A stretch of 64,000 nt of DNA from Vibrio sp. LaRot3 (GTDB taxonomy: Bacteria > Pseudomonadota > Gammaproteobacteria > Enterobacterales > Vibrionaceae): assembly GCF_027587025.1 (NCBI RefSeq), contig NZ_JAPPTI010000001.1, positions 868,001-932,000 on the forward strand, in the 5' to 3' direction. Below the pieces are notes generated by a model. That model had not been told where the DNA came from and did not search any database. It saw only the letters and a list, made by a program, of their open reading frames with translations. Shown here one piece after another: positions 37,245-47,919 of the stretch. Numbering within the stretch: the first letter of the stretch is position 1; every line of letters begins with the position of its first letter. The position numbers and the translations under genes were made by a program.

Positions 37245-38075
37245 ATGGAAAATAAAACAATGAAAACCATTAGTTATACAGTCATTACAGCGTCTTTAGC
37301 CCTTGCAAGTTACTCAGCGACTGCGGAAGAAGCACCGCATGTACGTTTGGCGACCACAACCAGTACCTACCACTCTGGTTTATTAGATTACCTTCTACCA
37401 GAATTTGAAAAAGACACCGGTTACAAAGTCGATGTTATCGCTGCTGGTACAGGCAAATCTCTTAAAATGGGGGAAAATGGCGATGTAGATTTGGTGATGA
37501 CTCACGCACCAAAAGCGGAAGCAAACTTTGTAGAGAAAGGTTACGGCGTTCTACCTCGTAAACTTATGTACAACGATTTCGTTATTGTTGGCCCTACTGC
37601 TGACCCAGCAAAAGTTGCTGATCAAAAAGACGTGGCTCAAGTGTTTAAGAACATTGCATCAAGCAACGCGACTTTTGTCTCTCGTGGCGATGATTCAGGC
37701 ACACATAAGAAAGAAAAAGGCATTTGGGAACAAACAAGCATCGAACCAAACTTTGGTGGTTACCGCTCAGTAGGTCAAGGCATGGGCCCAACTCTGAACA
37801 TGGCTTCAGAAATGCAAGGCTATACAATGACTGACCGTGGTACTTGGTTGGCATACAACAACAAGCTTGATCTTAAAATCTTGTTCCAAGGCGATAAGAA
37901 GCTATTCAACCCTTACCAAGTGATTCTGGTGAACCCAGAGCGCTACCCAACCATCAACTACCAAGGCGCAAAAGTGTTCAGTGATTGGCTAGTGAATCCT
38001 AAAGGCCAAGAGCTTATCAACAGCTTTAAACTGAATGGCAAACAACTGTTTGTTGCCAACGCTAACGAGAAATAA
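37245..38075 (+). CDS. tupA: Tungstate-binding periplasmic protein TupA
   Basis: The 276-residue binding protein has a signal peptide (ends SATA) and the TTTS motif in RLATTTSTYHSG (about 35-46) that contacts the oxyanion in TupA proteins. Other family marks are FVSRGDDSGTH (about 143-153) and LTDRGT-like MTDRGTW. TupA proteins prefer tungstate to molybdate by a wide margin. Its mRNA likely starts at a sigma-54 promoter and runs through tupB, tupC, mobA and the mobB-moeA fusion. An alternative ATG 15 bases downstream is possible; neither has a strong ribosome site. Confidence 0.9.
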   Translation: MENKTMKTISYTVITASLALASYSATAEEAPHVRLATTTSTYHSGLLDYLLPEFEKDTGYKVDVIAAGTGKSLKMGENGDVDLVMTHAPKAEANFVEKGYGVLPRKLMYNDFVIVGPTADPAKVADQKDVAQVFKNIASSNATFVSRGDDSGTHKKEKGIWEQTSIEPNFGGYRSVGQGMGPTLNMASEMQGYTMTDRGTWLAYNNKLDLKILFQGDKKLFNPYQVILVNPERYPTINYQGAKVFSDWLVNPKGQELINSFKLNGKQLFVANANEK

Positions 38076-38081
38076 TCACGT

Positions 38082-38780
38082 ATGAGCCTGTGGCAAACCA
38101 CTTTAGATGCGTTGTCATTATTGGTCAGCTTTGACCAACAACTATGGGAGATCGTTGCGGTCTCCTTTAGTGTTTCTTTGACCTCGATTACCTTGGTGTT
38201 ACTACCAGCAATTCTGTTCTCTTTTGTACTCGCTTACACCGAGTTTCGAGGCAAATGGTTACTGCTATCCTTAATTAATACGCTGCAGGCAGTGCCAACA
38301 GTGGTCATCGGTTTATTGCTTTATATGCTGTTGTCCCGTTCAGGTCCCTTGGGTGACTGGCAAATGCTGTTTACTCAAAAAGCCATGATATTTGGTCAAA
38401 TGCTGATTTGTTTCCCTGTGTTGGTTTCAATGATGCATGGCGCATTGCAATCCAGTGATCGCCGCGCAGTGGAAACGGCCATTACGCTTGGCGCATCCAT
38501 GACGCGTTTGGCGGCAACCATGATTTGGGAAACGCGTTTTCCGTTACTCGCAGCGACCATCGCGGCCTTCTCTCGCATTGTGACAGAAGTGGGTTGTTCG
38601 ATGATGGTCGGTGGCAACATTATGGGGGTAACAAGAAATATCCCCACCGCCATTGCAATGGAAAGCCATAAAGGCGCGTTTGCGCAAGGTGTTGCATTAG
38701 GAATTGTATTACTCTCATTAGCATTAGTGCTGAACTGCATGCTGACTAGCATGCGCGGTAAAGGCTATTTGAGAACTTAA
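38082..38780 (+). CDS. tupB: Tungstate ABC transporter permease TupB
   Basis: This is a 232-residue inner-membrane permease with about five spans and an EAA-like loop VETAITLGASMTRLAATMIW (about 129-148). It is six bases after the tupA stop. The sequence family is the permease of TupA/VupA systems (e.g. TEVGCSMMVGGNI). It forms the channel for the oxyanion brought by TupA. Confidence 0.9.
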   Translation: MSLWQTTLDALSLLVSFDQQLWEIVAVSFSVSLTSITLVLLPAILFSFVLAYTEFRGKWLLLSLINTLQAVPTVVIGLLLYMLLSRSGPLGDWQMLFTQKAMIFGQMLICFPVLVSMMHGALQSSDRRAVETAITLGASMTRLAATMIWETRFPLLAATIAAFSRIVTEVGCSMMVGGNIMGVTRNIPTAIAMESHKGAFAQGVALGIVLLSLALVLNCMLTSMRGKGYLRT

Positions 38781-38788
38781 GGCGCTGT

Positions 38789-39505
38789 ATGACAATTAAA
38801 ATCGCTGCACAGCAACTCTCTATGCGTTTTAACGATCGAGTTCTGTTCCATATACCTGAGCTTACAATAGGCCCAAACGACGCCATCTACCTTAAAGGTG
38901 CGAATGGTGTGGGTAAAACGACGCTGCTTAAAATTTTGTCGGGATTGCTGAAACCAACCACAGGTAAAGTTATTGCGCCGAACGACAATTTCGCCCAACG
39001 CTTTTTTGCGCGAAGTGGTCGACGTGATGTGGTTTATTTGCACCAATCCCCTTACCTATTTGATGGTACGGTATATCAAAATGTTGCTTACGGTATCCGC
39101 TACCAAAAACATACCCAACAAGACAAACGCGCAAAGGTTATCAACGCTTTGCGTTTAGTGGGTTTAGAAACGCTGGCTGATGAGCACATATCGGTGCTTT
39201 CTGGTGGTGAAAAACAACGTGTAGCAATGGCAAGAGCTTGGATATTAACACCTTCGATCCTGCTAATGGATGAACCAAGCGCTTCCCTTGATCAAGAGTC
39301 GATTGAACGCTTAGTGGTATTAGCTCAAGACTTAATCAGCCGTGGTTCTAGCATTGTGGTCACAAGCCATCAAAATAACGCCTTAACGGACTTATGTCGT
39401 AAACAATGGTGGATCAAGGACTCAACTCTGGTAGAGTCTCCTTTGTTACAAATCATAACCGAAGCGAAGCAAGAGAACACTTATGCTACCTCCAACGCAA
39501 ACTAG
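38789..39505 (+). CDS. tupC: Tungstate ABC transporter ATPase TupC
   Basis: The 238-residue ABC ATPase has Walker [10 protein letters not shown] (about 37), signature LSGGEKQR (about 139), Walker B ILLMDEP and the SHQ switch histidine. The ribosome site is AAGGCG. It overlaps mobA by 23 bases. It energises TupB. Confidence 0.9.
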   Translation: MTIKIAAQQLSMRFNDRVLFHIPELTIGPNDAIYLKGANGVGKTTLLKILSGLLKPTTGKVIAPNDNFAQRFFARSGRRDVVYLHQSPYLFDGTVYQNVAYGIRYQKHTQQDKRAKVINALRLVGLETLADEHISVLSGGEKQRVAMARAWILTPSILLMDEPSASLDQESIERLVVLAQDLISRGSSIVVTSHQNNALTDLCRKQWWIKDSTLVESPLLQIITEAKQENTYATSNAN

Positions 39506-40067
39506 TTGGGTTATTTTGGCTGGCGGACAAGCCAGCCGTATGGGTGGACAAGACAAAGGTCTTATCGAACTAAATAATAAACCACTCATACAGCACGTTA
39601 TTGAACGCCTGTCGCCACAAACCCCTAAAATACTAATTAACGCTAACCGTAACCTTGAAGCTTACGCCAAGTACGGTCATGTATTTCAAGACCAATTCAA
39701 AGATTACCCCGGCCCTATGGGCGGAATCCACGCTGGGTTAGTTGAAGCCGAAACGGATTGGGTTGGCTTTGTCCCTTGTGATAGCCCTCAAATCAATCAC
39801 GACCTCGTGGAAAGATTTTGCTCTCAAGTGACCGCAGATACTGACATTTTGGTTGCGCACGATGGCGACCATCAGCAACCTGTGTTTACGCTCTACCATA
39901 AACGTGTGTTGCCAAAACTGACCGCATTTTTAGAACGTGGCGATAGAAAAATCATCCTACTCTATAAAGAGTGCAATACCGCTTATGTCGATTTTAGCGA
40001 CTCATTAGACTGCTTTGTGAATCTTAATACGCCACAAGAATTGGCTCAGTTTGGAACAATCCGATGA
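39483..40067 (+). CDS. mobA: Molybdenum cofactor guanylyltransferase MobA
   Basis: MobA adds GMP from GTP to molybdopterin to make the guanine dinucleotide cofactor used by formate dehydrogenase. The 194-residue product has [16 protein letters not shown] (about 12-27), the nucleotide-binding signature, and [10 protein letters not shown] (about 78-87). It overlaps tupC by 23 bases and the next gene by 4 bases (ATGA). The order tup-mobA-moeA gives uptake and cofactor assembly in one transcript. Confidence 0.93.
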   Translation: MLPPTQTSWVILAGGQASRMGGQDKGLIELNNKPLIQHVIERLSPQTPKILINANRNLEAYAKYGHVFQDQFKDYPGPMGGIHAGLVEAETDWVGFVPCDSPQINHDLVERFCSQVTADTDILVAHDGDHQQPVFTLYHKRVLPKLTAFLERGDRKIILLYKECNTAYVDFSDSLDCFVNLNTPQELAQFGTIR

Positions 40068-41833
40068 ACAATAACCATATCGTCCCTATTCTTGGTTTTG
40101 CTGCCTACTCTGGTACGGGCAAAACAACCCTTATTGAAGCTTTACTGCCTAAGTTGACAGAAGCAGGTCTACGCATTGGCATGCTAAAACACGCCCATCA
40201 CAATTTTGATGTTGATAAACCGGGCAAAGACAGTTACCGCCTACGTAAAGCGGGTGCAAGCCAAATGCTGATCTCTTCTCGTAATCGTTACGCATTAATG
40301 ACCGAAACGCCGGAAGAAGAGTCTGAGTTCCATTACCTATTAAGCCGCTTTGACCAACAGAAACTGGATGTAGTTCTGGTTGAGGGTTGTAAGAACATTG
40401 CTTTCCCAAAAATTGAATTACATCGCGAAGAAGTGGGTAAACCATGGCTCTACCCTAACGATGAAAACATCATCGCTATTGCAGCAGATAGCCAAGTTAA
40501 TGATTCAGAGTTGCCTCAGCTCAATATCAACGACCTAGATGCCATTACGCAATTTGTGATCGGCTATGTTGCGAATAATGGCCAACAGAAATCTGTTGCT
40601 GCATGTTGCGATACGCTTTCGCCTGCGTTTCTTTCTGTTACCCAAGGTCAAGAAAAGATCCTTTCTTTGGTCAACCCTGTTGAGCAGCACGAGTCGGTAC
40701 CCGTAGACACATGTTATAACCGTGTGCTTGCGCAAGCGGTAACTTCACCAGTGAACGTACCTCAATACACCAACTCTGCGATGGATGGCTTTGCGATTCG
40801 TAGTGACGATTTAGAGCGAGAGAGTTATCAAGTCGTTGCCGAAGTGCTGGCTGGTCATGCATATGAGGGTGAATTACAAACAGGTCAAGCCGTTAAAATC
40901 ATGACGGGAGCCCCTATGCCCAAAGGTGCTGACACCGTAGTAATGCGTGAACAAGCGCAATGTAATAGTGACGCGGTAACCTTTGGCGATGCAGACATAC
41001 AAGCTGGGCAAAACGTTCGCCAAGCCGGAGAAGATCTTGCTATTGGCGCCGATGTCTTTACCCAAGGCACTCGAATTGCGTCACCAGAAATGGGGATGAT
41101 GGCATCGCTTGGTTTTGGCCACTGCCCTGTTATGCGTAAACTGAAAGTTGCCTTGTTCTCTACCGGCGATGAAGTTCAAGCGCCAGGTAGTGAGCAAAAG
41201 CCAAATACAATTTATGACTCTAACCGTTACACTATTATGGGCATGTTAGAGAAGCTTGGTTGTGAAATCATCGACTTCGGTATTCTTGAAGACAACGAAG
41301 AAGTGATGATTAATGCGATTGAAAAAGCCAGCGCACAAGCCGATGTGGTGATCACTTCTGGCGGTGTCTCTGTCGGTGATGCTGATTACATTAAGCTTGC
41401 ACTTGATAAGCTTGGTCAAATCGATTTCTGGCGTATTAACATGCGTCCGGGACGCCCTCTTGCTTTCGGGCAAATCAACGACAAGCCGTTCTTTGGTTTA
41501 CCGGGCAACCCTGTTGCTGTGATGGTGTCATTCATTAACTTCGTTGAACCTGCATTACGTAAAATGCAGGGTGAAGTTGATTGGCAACCATTGAAAGTTA
41601 CCGCAATCGCAACGGAAAACCTGCGCTCTCGCCAAGGTCGTACTGAGTTCAGTCGTGGTGTCTATGAGTTAGATGCCTCTGGTCGATTACTGGTACGTAC
41701 TACCGGTAAACAAGGCTCAGGCATTCTGCGCTCAATGAGCGAGGCCAACTGCTTAATTGAAATCTCGCCTGCGGTAGATACAGTAAAAGCGGGAGAAAGC
41801 GTGACAATCATCCCTCTTCAAGGCAGAATCTAG
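40064..41833 (+). CDS. moeA: Fused MobB-MoeA cofactor protein
   Basis: The 589-residue product is two proteins in one. Residues 1-165 are MobB, a GTP-binding helper of MobA (P-loop [10 protein letters not shown], about 13-22; VVLVEGCKN). Residues about 175-589 are MoeA, which inserts molybdate or tungstate into adenylated molybdopterin: [35 protein letters not shown] and FGLPGNPVA are all present. Each half is of full size, and the reading frame crosses the join with no stop. The fusion couples metal insertion to dinucleotide formation. It overlaps mobA (ATGA). Confidence 0.93.
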   Translation: MNNNHIVPILGFAAYSGTGKTTLIEALLPKLTEAGLRIGMLKHAHHNFDVDKPGKDSYRLRKAGASQMLISSRNRYALMTETPEEESEFHYLLSRFDQQKLDVVLVEGCKNIAFPKIELHREEVGKPWLYPNDENIIAIAADSQVNDSELPQLNINDLDAITQFVIGYVANNGQQKSVAACCDTLSPAFLSVTQGQEKILSLVNPVEQHESVPVDTCYNRVLAQAVTSPVNVPQYTNSAMDGFAIRSDDLERESYQVVAEVLAGHAYEGELQTGQAVKIMTGAPMPKGADTVVMREQAQCNSDAVTFGDADIQAGQNVRQAGEDLAIGADVFTQGTRIASPEMGMMASLGFGHCPVMRKLKVALFSTGDEVQAPGSEQKPNTIYDSNRYTIMGMLEKLGCEIIDFGILEDNEEVMINAIEKASAQADVVITSGGVSVGDADYIKLALDKLGQIDFWRINMRPGRPLAFGQINDKPFFGLPGNPVAVMVSFINFVEPALRKMQGEVDWQPLKVTAIATENLRSRQGRTEFSRGVYELDASGRLLVRTTGKQGSGILRSMSEANCLIEISPAVDTVKAGESVTIIPLQGRI

Positions 41834-41851
41834 CCCAACACCATTTAGATG

Positions 41852-41880
41852 AGAGCCAGCACTTCGCTGGCTCTACTATT
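41852..41880 (+). terminator. Terminator-like hairpin after moeA
   Basis: AGAGCCAGC-ACTTC-GCTGGCTCT followed by an imperfect T-tract (ACTATTTGTTTC). Confidence 0.65.
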
Positions 41881-41913
41881 TGTTTCAATAGAATTTATTT
41901 AAGAGTGAAATCC

Positions 41914-42177
41914 ATGGCTCGTACCATCCTTTATACTTACAAAGACGAAGAGAAGACGCTGACTTTCTCATACCAGCAGCACCGCAATATTCATGAAGCG
42001 GTAGCAGAAGCAGAAGGTATTGATATTTCAGAGTTCCTAAAGATGGAACAGCAAATTGAAGCGATTTCTGATACGAAAGCCGTTCGCAACTATCGCGACA
42101 ACCACTTTAGAAAGCTAGGCTTTGGTAAAATTACCCTACAACAAAAAGAAAACCTTGGTGTAGGTAAGAAGAAATAA
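41914..42177 (+). CDS. DUF2960 family protein
   Basis: This is an 87-residue soluble protein. MARTILYTYK, HRNIHEAVAEAEGIDIS and DTKAVRNYRDN are the segments I recognise from the DUF2960 family of vibrios and relatives. The function is unknown. The ATG at 41914 is chosen over a GTG 9 bases upstream because AAGAGTGA is then at the right distance. A strong bidirectional terminator follows. Confidence 0.75.
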   Translation: MARTILYTYKDEEKTLTFSYQQHRNIHEAVAEAEGIDISEFLKMEQQIEAISDTKAVRNYRDNHFRKLGFGKITLQQKENLGVGKKK

Positions 42178-42203
42178 TCCCATTTGATTCGGATTAGATG
42201 TAC

Positions 42204-42236
42204 AAAAAAGCATCAGCCATTAGCTGATGCTTTTTT
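42204..42236. terminator. Bidirectional terminator
   Basis: AAAAAAGCATCAGC-CATTA-GCTGATGCTTTTTT, between the convergent DUF2960 gene and nagK. Confidence 0.93.
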
Positions 42237-42251
42237 ATTAACTAAATACAA

Positions 42252-43160
42252 TTATTTAATATTTAGGAATGCTGCACCGCGAACACCGCCTGAATCGCCG
42301 TGTTTCGCTTTTACGATCTTAGGACACTTCGCTACAGAAAGAAGATGCTTAGGAATGCGTTTTGGCATCTCTTCGTAAATCATATCGAAGTTTGATAGAC
42401 CACCACCTAACACAACTACGTGCGGATCGTTGGCAGTAAATAGGTTAGCAAAACAGATCGCCAGTAGCTCCATAAAGCGCTCTACGTGCTCAACCGCTTT
42501 GGATTCGCCTTCTGCTTGCGCTTTAATAATATCAATCGCTTTCTTCTGTTCACCATAGTAATGAGCATAAAGAAGCTCAAAACCACGACCTGATAGATAG
42601 TTATCAATACAACCTTTCTTATCACAGCCACAATCTAGTAGTGGTGCGTTCTCGCCAAGGTGGAACCAAGCATCAATAGGCAGACGCATATGGCCCATTT
42701 CACCCGCTACGTGGTTACGACCAGAGAACACTGCACCATCATAAATGATGCCACCACCAAAACCTGTACCTAAGATAAGACCAAGTACTGATGGAGAATC
42801 TTTTAGTTCATCATCCCAAGCTTCAGACAGCGCGAAACAGTTCGCATCGTTATCCACTTTGACCGTGCGCCCAATGATCGCCTCTAAATCTTTACGTAAA
42901 GTTTTACCTTTAGCTGCTGGAATATTCACGGTTAAGATCGCGCCTGTATCCGCGTCTTCCATGCCAGGTAGACCAAGGCCAATCGTACCTTCGCACTGAA
43001 ATTCTTGGTCATATTTGCTCACTAGGCCAGCGATTGTATCAAGTAGTAGTTGGTAATCACTGGTTGGCGTTGGGACACGTTCTGTCGCGACGCGTTCTAA
43101 TTTCTCGTTAAATGCGCCAAACTCGATTTTGGTGCCGCCCACGTCAAAGCCGTAGTACAT
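42252..43160 (-). CDS. nagK: N-acetylglucosamine kinase
   Basis: NagK phosphorylates N-acetylglucosamine released from chitin or the cell wall. The 302-residue ROK-family protein has the ATP-binding [10 protein letters not shown] (7-16), the sugar-binding [15 protein letters not shown] and the zinc site G-H-M...C-G-C-x4-C (about 152-185), followed by NYLSGRGF. It is close to E. coli NagK in all these segments. It stands alone, away from the chitin operons. Confidence 0.93.
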   Translation of the reverse strand: MYYGFDVGGTKIEFGAFNEKLERVATERVPTPTSDYQLLLDTIAGLVSKYDQEFQCEGTIGLGLPGMEDADTGAILTVNIPAAKGKTLRKDLEAIIGRTVKVDNDANCFALSEAWDDELKDSPSVLGLILGTGFGGGIIYDGAVFSGRNHVAGEMGHMRLPIDAWFHLGENAPLLDCGCDKKGCIDNYLSGRGFELLYAHYYGEQKKAIDIIKAQAEGESKAVEHVERFMELLAICFANLFTANDPHVVVLGGGLSNFDMIYEEMPKRIPKHLLSVAKCPKIVKAKHGDSGGVRGAAFLNIK

Positions 43161-43268
43161 CTTACTTTCTCCCAGAAAAATACATAAATCTAAACTCGCT
43201 CATTATCCACAGAGCGATTCTCACAATCCGTGACCTGTCCCTGTTTATCTGTTAAATGAAATGTAAAA

Positions 43269-44006
43269 TCAACCCTGATGGTGCGGATTTGCGGCAAGGT
43301 AGCGTTTTAACTCGGGACGAGTAAAATCGGGCTTTAGACGAGTCTTTGATAGCAGGTAGCTTTCGCGAAAAACCGCAAACCATTGTTCGAGTGTGTTCGA
43401 TGCTTTTAACTCTCCCGCCGCCTCTAAAATTAAAACAGCAACTTCCGCTGTTGAAAGGTGTTGTTCGTTATCAGATTTACGCATTTGGTACTGAGAAAGC
43501 TGCTCAGGTTGGATAGATAACACCGGTAGATCTTGTAAGTATGGCGATTTGCGAAAGATTCGGCGAGCTTCGCGCCAGCTTCCATCAAGAAAGATAAATA
43601 GCGGCTTTTTGCCATTCGTTAACGGCAACGACTGCTTAGCCATTAAGCGCTGTTTATCTTCTACGTACTCATCAGGGAATACGACAATAGGTTGATACTG
43701 TGGGTTTTGAATCAACGCTAACATATCACTATCAGGTTCTGTTCTATTCCATTGATACACGTAGCTTTCTTTTATGGTATCGACAATTAGGCGGCCGGTA
43801 TTACTCGGCTTAAACACCTCGTTTTCCGATACGAGCAGCATCACTGCCACATCACTATCAACATCTGGCTGATACCCACAGATACAATGTTTTTGTGCCA
43901 CTTGGCAGTACTGACAGCGCTCTACTTTACTACCTCGCGCAGCAAATGCTTTGGTCGAGTTTTGTTGGCGAAGTTGGTATAGATGGTGAAATCCGTGAAT
44001 TCTCAT
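43269..44006 (-). CDS. tapT: DTW-domain tRNA-uridine aminocarboxypropyltransferase
   Basis: The product has 245 residues. It has a zinc ribbon-like CQYC...HCICG near 30-43, NTGRLI, and the motif DGSWREARRIFRKSPYL (about 141-157). That matches the DTW-domain enzymes that place the acp3U modification at uridine 47 of tRNA (E. coli TapT/YfiP). Here the motif Thr is a conservative Ser. The start is set at the ATG giving MRIHGFHHLY; upstream extension would overlap the divergent gene's start region. Confidence 0.85.
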   Translation of the reverse strand: MRIHGFHHLYQLRQQNSTKAFAARGSKVERCQYCQVAQKHCICGYQPDVDSDVAVMLLVSENEVFKPSNTGRLIVDTIKESYVYQWNRTEPDSDMLALIQNPQYQPIVVFPDEYVEDKQRLMAKQSLPLTNGKKPLFIFLDGSWREARRIFRKSPYLQDLPVLSIQPEQLSQYQMRKSDNEQHLSTAEVAVLILEAAGELKASNTLEQWFAVFRESYLLSKTRLKPDFTRPELKRYLAANPHHQG

Positions 44007-44087
44007 AGTGAATCGTCGATAATGATAGAAACGAGTAAGGCGTGAGATTCTACTCACCCTATTTGAAGTTGCAAGTGAGGATCTTAA

Positions 44088-44876
44088 ATGCAACAAGCTG
44101 ATGTTATTCGCCTGTCTATATTCTTAATTGTATTGCTCAGTTGCGCATTATGGGAATGGGTGTTACCGCGTAAAACACTCACCCAATCTAAATGGCAACG
44201 CTGGCTCAATAACCTATGTTTAGTCGGCTTAAATTCGTTGTTTTTGACGCTGTTAATGCCAATACTCGCCATTGAAGCAGCGGTATGGGCAGAAAAATCC
44301 CATTTCGGTTTGCTTAACCAACTTGAGCTGCCCATGGCATTAGAGATTGTGATTGCAGTGGTTCTTCTAGATTTAGCCATTTACTTACAGCATTTAGTTT
44401 TCCACCGTGTTCCGATTCTTTGGCGTTTGCACCGAATGCACCATGCTGATCAAGACATCGATGTCACCACAGGCGCACGATTTCACCCAATTGAGATCCT
44501 CCTTTCGATGTGGATAAAGATGGCTGTTGTCGTCATGTTAGGTATTAACCCAATGTCAGTATTGGTGTTTGAAGTATTGTTAAACGCCAGTGCCATGTTT
44601 AACCATAGCAACGCAAAACTGTCATTATCCCTTGATAAATGGCTTCGTAAAATCGTTGTAACGCCCGACATGCATCGAGTGCATCATTCCGTTGAGGTAA
44701 AAGAAACCCACTCAAACTTTGGTTTTTTCTTATCGATTTGGGACCAGATGTTTAACACTTACATTGACCAACCCAAAGCGGGTCATGATAACGCCACCAT
44801 TGGTCTGCCCTATTTCCAAACCGCGCGCGAGCAGTGGCTAGACAAAATGCTGACCCAACCTTTTCGTAAAAAATAA
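44088..44876 (+). CDS. Fatty acid hydroxylase/sterol desaturase family membrane enzyme
   Basis: This 262-residue membrane protein has four hydrophobic segments (about 5-22, 45-65, 85-105, 140-165) and the clustered histidines of non-heme diiron membrane enzymes: H-x3-H (near 105-109), LHRMHH (about 115-120) and MHRVHH (about 198-203). Such enzymes hydroxylate or desaturate lipids. The substrate is unknown; bacteria like this lack sterols, so a lipid such as an acyl chain or ubiquinone-related compound is more likely. The ribosome site GAGGA is 7-8 bases upstream. Confidence 0.85.
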   Translation: MQQADVIRLSIFLIVLLSCALWEWVLPRKTLTQSKWQRWLNNLCLVGLNSLFLTLLMPILAIEAAVWAEKSHFGLLNQLELPMALEIVIAVVLLDLAIYLQHLVFHRVPILWRLHRMHHADQDIDVTTGARFHPIEILLSMWIKMAVVVMLGINPMSVLVFEVLLNASAMFNHSNAKLSLSLDKWLRKIVVTPDMHRVHHSVEVKETHSNFGFFLSIWDQMFNTYIDQPKAGHDNATIGLPYFQTAREQWLDKMLTQPFRKK

Positions 44877-44894
44877 GGGGACGAATGTCCCCTT
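44875..44894. terminator. Hairpin between convergent genes
   Basis: AAGGGGAC-GAAT-GTCCCCTT overlapping the stop of the desaturase gene. The T-tracts are poor on both sides. Confidence 0.5.
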
Positions 44895-44922
44895 CTACTT
44901 ATTTGGCGCACCTTGCACCAGT

Positions 44923-46965
44923 TTAAATCATGGATTTGGTCAGTTGATATTTTTCTAGCATGTTAGTTTGCAACTTAGCAATGTCAGACACTTTTTGCGA
45001 AATATCTAGCATCGTGACTAACTGCGAGTTAGTTTGATCGCCTTGCTCTGAAACATGGCTAATTGAGCGACTCACATCCGCGGTGGCACGCTCTTGCTCT
45101 TCAGTCGCCACCGATATTTGTTCAAATCGCGCACCAATTAGGCTGACTGCTTGATCGATATCTTCAAAGGTGTGTTTGACCTCTTCACTAGAAACGAGCG
45201 CCTGCGCCATTTCCTCACGAGAGTCCGCGACCGCCTTACGAGACTGCTCAGCCGCCACAACCAAATCATTCATCCGTACTTGAATATTCCTTGTTTGCTC
45301 CGACGTATCGCTGGCTAGCTTACGCACTTCATCTGCGACGACTGCAAATCCCCGCCCTTGTTCACCCGCACGAGCAGCTTCAATTGCGGCATTCAATGCG
45401 AGTAAATTGGTGTTTTCTGCAATACCAGAGATCATATCCACCATCTCATTGATTTGATTGACTCGCTTGTCGAGTTTCACCATTGCTTTTTCATTGTCAT
45501 TTAGCGTCGTTTCTAATGACGCTAAGCGGGTGCGGTTTTGTTCTATCGCTTTTACGCCAACGGTTGTGTGCTGTTTCGCCTGTTTTGATTCGTCGTAGGA
45601 CTCATTGGTGACTGTGGCGATCTCGCGGATTGACGCTTCCAATTGATTTACCGTGGTGACCATATCAGTGAGAGATTGATTTTGACGCGCTAAGCTGGAT
45701 TTGGACTTTTCTGCCGCGCGGTAATTATCGGCTGCCGATTGATTAAGCGTTTGGCTATTCTCAGTCACGCTTTGCAAAGAATCGCCGGTTGAAACAATCA
45801 CTTCATTCAAATGTTCGGCGATTTCTCGCATTTCGTTTGGCCCAGTCATCGGCACTTTACCGCTTAAATCATGTTTTGTGACTAGATATAAATGGCTGAT
45901 AATTTGCTTTAAGCTTGATTGAACCCAGCGTTTTAGCCCGAACCAAACCACCAGAACCAGCAAGCCAATCACAATCGTCGAGCTAATCAGCGTTGTTGTG
46001 ATCGTTGTGATCGTACCCTTCACCACTTGCTCGCTCTGAACAATGAGGTTTTCTGAGCTTGCTGATATTTGATTTAACGTTTCAACCACAGACGCCGTTT
46101 TAACGCGAACCTCTGCTAGCAAATCATTCTGCTGCTCAGCCAGTTCTAACTTGGTCATGATGAGATTGAGTACGCCATCTTTCGAAAATCCAGCTTGCAC
46201 CATTTGATAGGGCGCAGTCAGGCTTGAAAATTCAGTCACCTCAGGGTGCCACTCTTTGAAATCATCATATGCGAGATTGATGGCGGCATTACGATACTTC
46301 ATCTGCTTGAGCTCTTTACGTGCTTTGTCTTGATCTTGTTGCATCAGCAGCATAAGAAAAGTGCTTTCCATTGAACTCGCGCTGGCGATAAAACGGTTTG
46401 CGGCATCGGAAGATTCTGGATTCTCGATGGCTAAAAATGAAGAAATTCGGTTCATTTCTGGGCCAATCGAGCTAATGCCATACCGAAACTCACCGACTTT
46501 ACTGTCAATTTCGCCTTGCAAGGCAAGTAACCTCTGTTGCATTGACAAAATCGAATCGGATAACGTTTCTAATTGCTCAGAATCTTGCAGAAGCTGTTGT
46601 TTTTGCTGTTGGCTAACGACTTGCGGTAAGGTTTTTAGTATTTCGTTGACCTGTTTGCGATATTGCAATGATGACTCGCTCAATACACTCATTGTATTCA
46701 CTAGCGTCTGTAGTTCTTGCTCCGAACTCACTTGAGTTGCATAACTTAGCTGCTTTGCTTGTTCTAATAGAGATTGCGTTAGCTTCGCATTTGTTAAAGA
46801 AAGAGGTAACGCTTGGTCAGAAAGCCCGGTAAATTGAACACCTACTCGCTCTAATCCTCGTTGGCTCAATACTGATAGCCCGGTAATGAGCAGTGCGAAG
46901 CAAATAAAAATCGCACTGATTGATTGGATCAGCGAGAGTGAAAATTGATTTTTTTTAGATTCCAT
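44923..46965 (-). CDS. Methyl-accepting chemotaxis protein
   Basis: The chemoreceptor has 680 residues: TM1 about 14-32, a long helical periplasmic domain (about 33-325), TM2 about 327-350, HAMP, then the signalling domain with tip [20 protein letters not shown]. The periplasmic part is coiled-coil-like and rich in Gln and Ser; no known ligand motif is evident. There is no C-terminal pentapeptide for CheR. It is a single gene between two convergent/divergent neighbours. Confidence 0.88.
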   Translation of the reverse strand: MESKKNQFSLSLIQSISAIFICFALLITGLSVLSQRGLERVGVQFTGLSDQALPLSLTNAKLTQSLLEQAKQLSYATQVSSEQELQTLVNTMSVLSESSLQYRKQVNEILKTLPQVVSQQQKQQLLQDSEQLETLSDSILSMQQRLLALQGEIDSKVGEFRYGISSIGPEMNRISSFLAIENPESSDAANRFIASASSMESTFLMLLMQQDQDKARKELKQMKYRNAAINLAYDDFKEWHPEVTEFSSLTAPYQMVQAGFSKDGVLNLIMTKLELAEQQNDLLAEVRVKTASVVETLNQISASSENLIVQSEQVVKGTITTITTTLISSTIVIGLLVLVVWFGLKRWVQSSLKQIISHLYLVTKHDLSGKVPMTGPNEMREIAEHLNEVIVSTGDSLQSVTENSQTLNQSAADNYRAAEKSKSSLARQNQSLTDMVTTVNQLEASIREIATVTNESYDESKQAKQHTTVGVKAIEQNRTRLASLETTLNDNEKAMVKLDKRVNQINEMVDMISGIAENTNLLALNAAIEAARAGEQGRGFAVVADEVRKLASDTSEQTRNIQVRMNDLVVAAEQSRKAVADSREEMAQALVSSEEVKHTFEDIDQAVSLIGARFEQISVATEEQERATADVSRSISHVSEQGDQTNSQLVTMLDISQKVSDIAKLQTNMLEKYQLTKSMI

Positions 46966-47032
46966 TACTATGCAATTATGTTTAATACTTAAGTCAATTT
47001 TTTGCAGTGTATGGCCGGACTATTACAGTTAA

Positions 47033-47569
47033 ATGTCATTAAGGACGATGAAATACTTTATGTTTCTTAATCTTCTATCTCATCTATCACGCGGTGTGTC
47101 GGCAATTTGTGCCATCGGGTTGTTAGTCGCGTGTTCTTCAAGCCCTGATTTTTCGCGCAGTAACCAGTCCAGTTTGAGCCCGGAAGAGTTACAAACCAAA
47201 CAGAAGCTGATGGATGTGTACCAAATTTGGCAAGGTGCGCCCTACCGTTTAGGTGGAACAAGCCTAAATGGTGTTGATTGTTCGGCATTTGTGCAAACGG
47301 CTTACTCAAATGGATTACAAGTCAACTTACCTAGAACCACAAAGACACAAGTAGAAATTGGACGAGCAGTGGATTATGACCAAGCTAAAGTAGGCGATTT
47401 GGTGTTCTTTAAGACGTCTTATACCACTCGGCACGTTGGCATATATTTAGGCAACAAGCAGTTTATGCATGCTTCTACGTCAAAAGGGGTGATTATTTCT
47501 AGATTGGATAACCCATATTGGGCGGGGAATTTCTGGCAGTTTAGGCGGGTAATGTCCCCGCCTTTATAA
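47033..47569 (+). CDS. NlpC/P60 family lipoprotein peptidase
   Basis: The 178-residue lipoprotein has a signal segment ending in the lipobox LLVAC (C34) and an NlpC/P60 domain (about 60-172). The catalytic cysteine is C83 in GVDCSAF, and the histidine is in RHVGIYLG. Such enzymes cut peptidoglycan stem peptides at the outer membrane. Two ATGs (47033, 47048) are possible; the second has AAGGA only 2-3 bases before it, so I keep the first with reservation. A hairpin overlaps the stop. Confidence 0.85.
   Translation: MSLRTMKYFMFLNLLSHLSRGVSAICAIGLLVACSSSPDFSRSNQSSLSPEELQTKQKLMDVYQIWQGAPYRLGGTSLNGVDCSAFVQTAYSNGLQVNLPRTTKTQVEIGRAVDYDQAKVGDLVFFKTSYTTRHVGIYLGNKQFMHASTSKGVIISRLDNPYWAGNFWQFRRVMSPPL
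47543..47569 (+). terminator. Terminator-like hairpin at the end of the NlpC/P60 gene
   Basis: AGGCGGG-TAATGTC-CCCGCCT followed by TTATAA; it overlaps the last codons. Confidence 0.5.
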
Positions 47570-47577
47570 CCTTTGAA

Positions 47578-47919
47578 TCAGTCGTATTTAGCGACTGCAC
47601 TGTCAAACAGGTTTTTTACTAGCGCGATGTATTCATCAAGAAAGGCAATTTGCTCATTGGCAGCTGGTTTACCCCATACACCCGCAAGGACTTCGCCAAG
47701 ATCGGCAACAACAGAATCCGCTTCTTTAAGAAGCTTAAAACGTACACTTGAATGCAGCTCTGGGTTTTGCTCGAAAATAGACATAATATTGGAAGCCACC
47801 ATATCAGTGACAACATCTTCAATACTTTCTGTTCCTGTATCGCCGTCAGCAGCGAACACATCAAGGTTTGATGCAAGATATTCTACAAGAGCTAGATAGC
47901 CATCAGTATCAACAACCAC
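47578..47919 (-). CDS. DUF3802 family protein
   Basis: This is a 113-residue acidic, mostly helical soluble protein recognised as DUF3802 (TDGYLALVEYL...EDVVTDMV...FLDEYIALVKNLFD). The function is unknown. The start is placed at the GTG 47919, because GGAGAGG stands at the right distance upstream of it. The ATG 12 bases earlier would have no ribosome site and would consume this one. Confidence 0.72.
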   Translation of the reverse strand: MVVDTDGYLALVEYLASNLDVFAADGDTGTESIEDVVTDMVASNIMSIFEQNPELHSSVRFKLLKEADSVVADLGEVLAGVWGKPAANEQIAFLDEYIALVKNLFDSAVAKYD

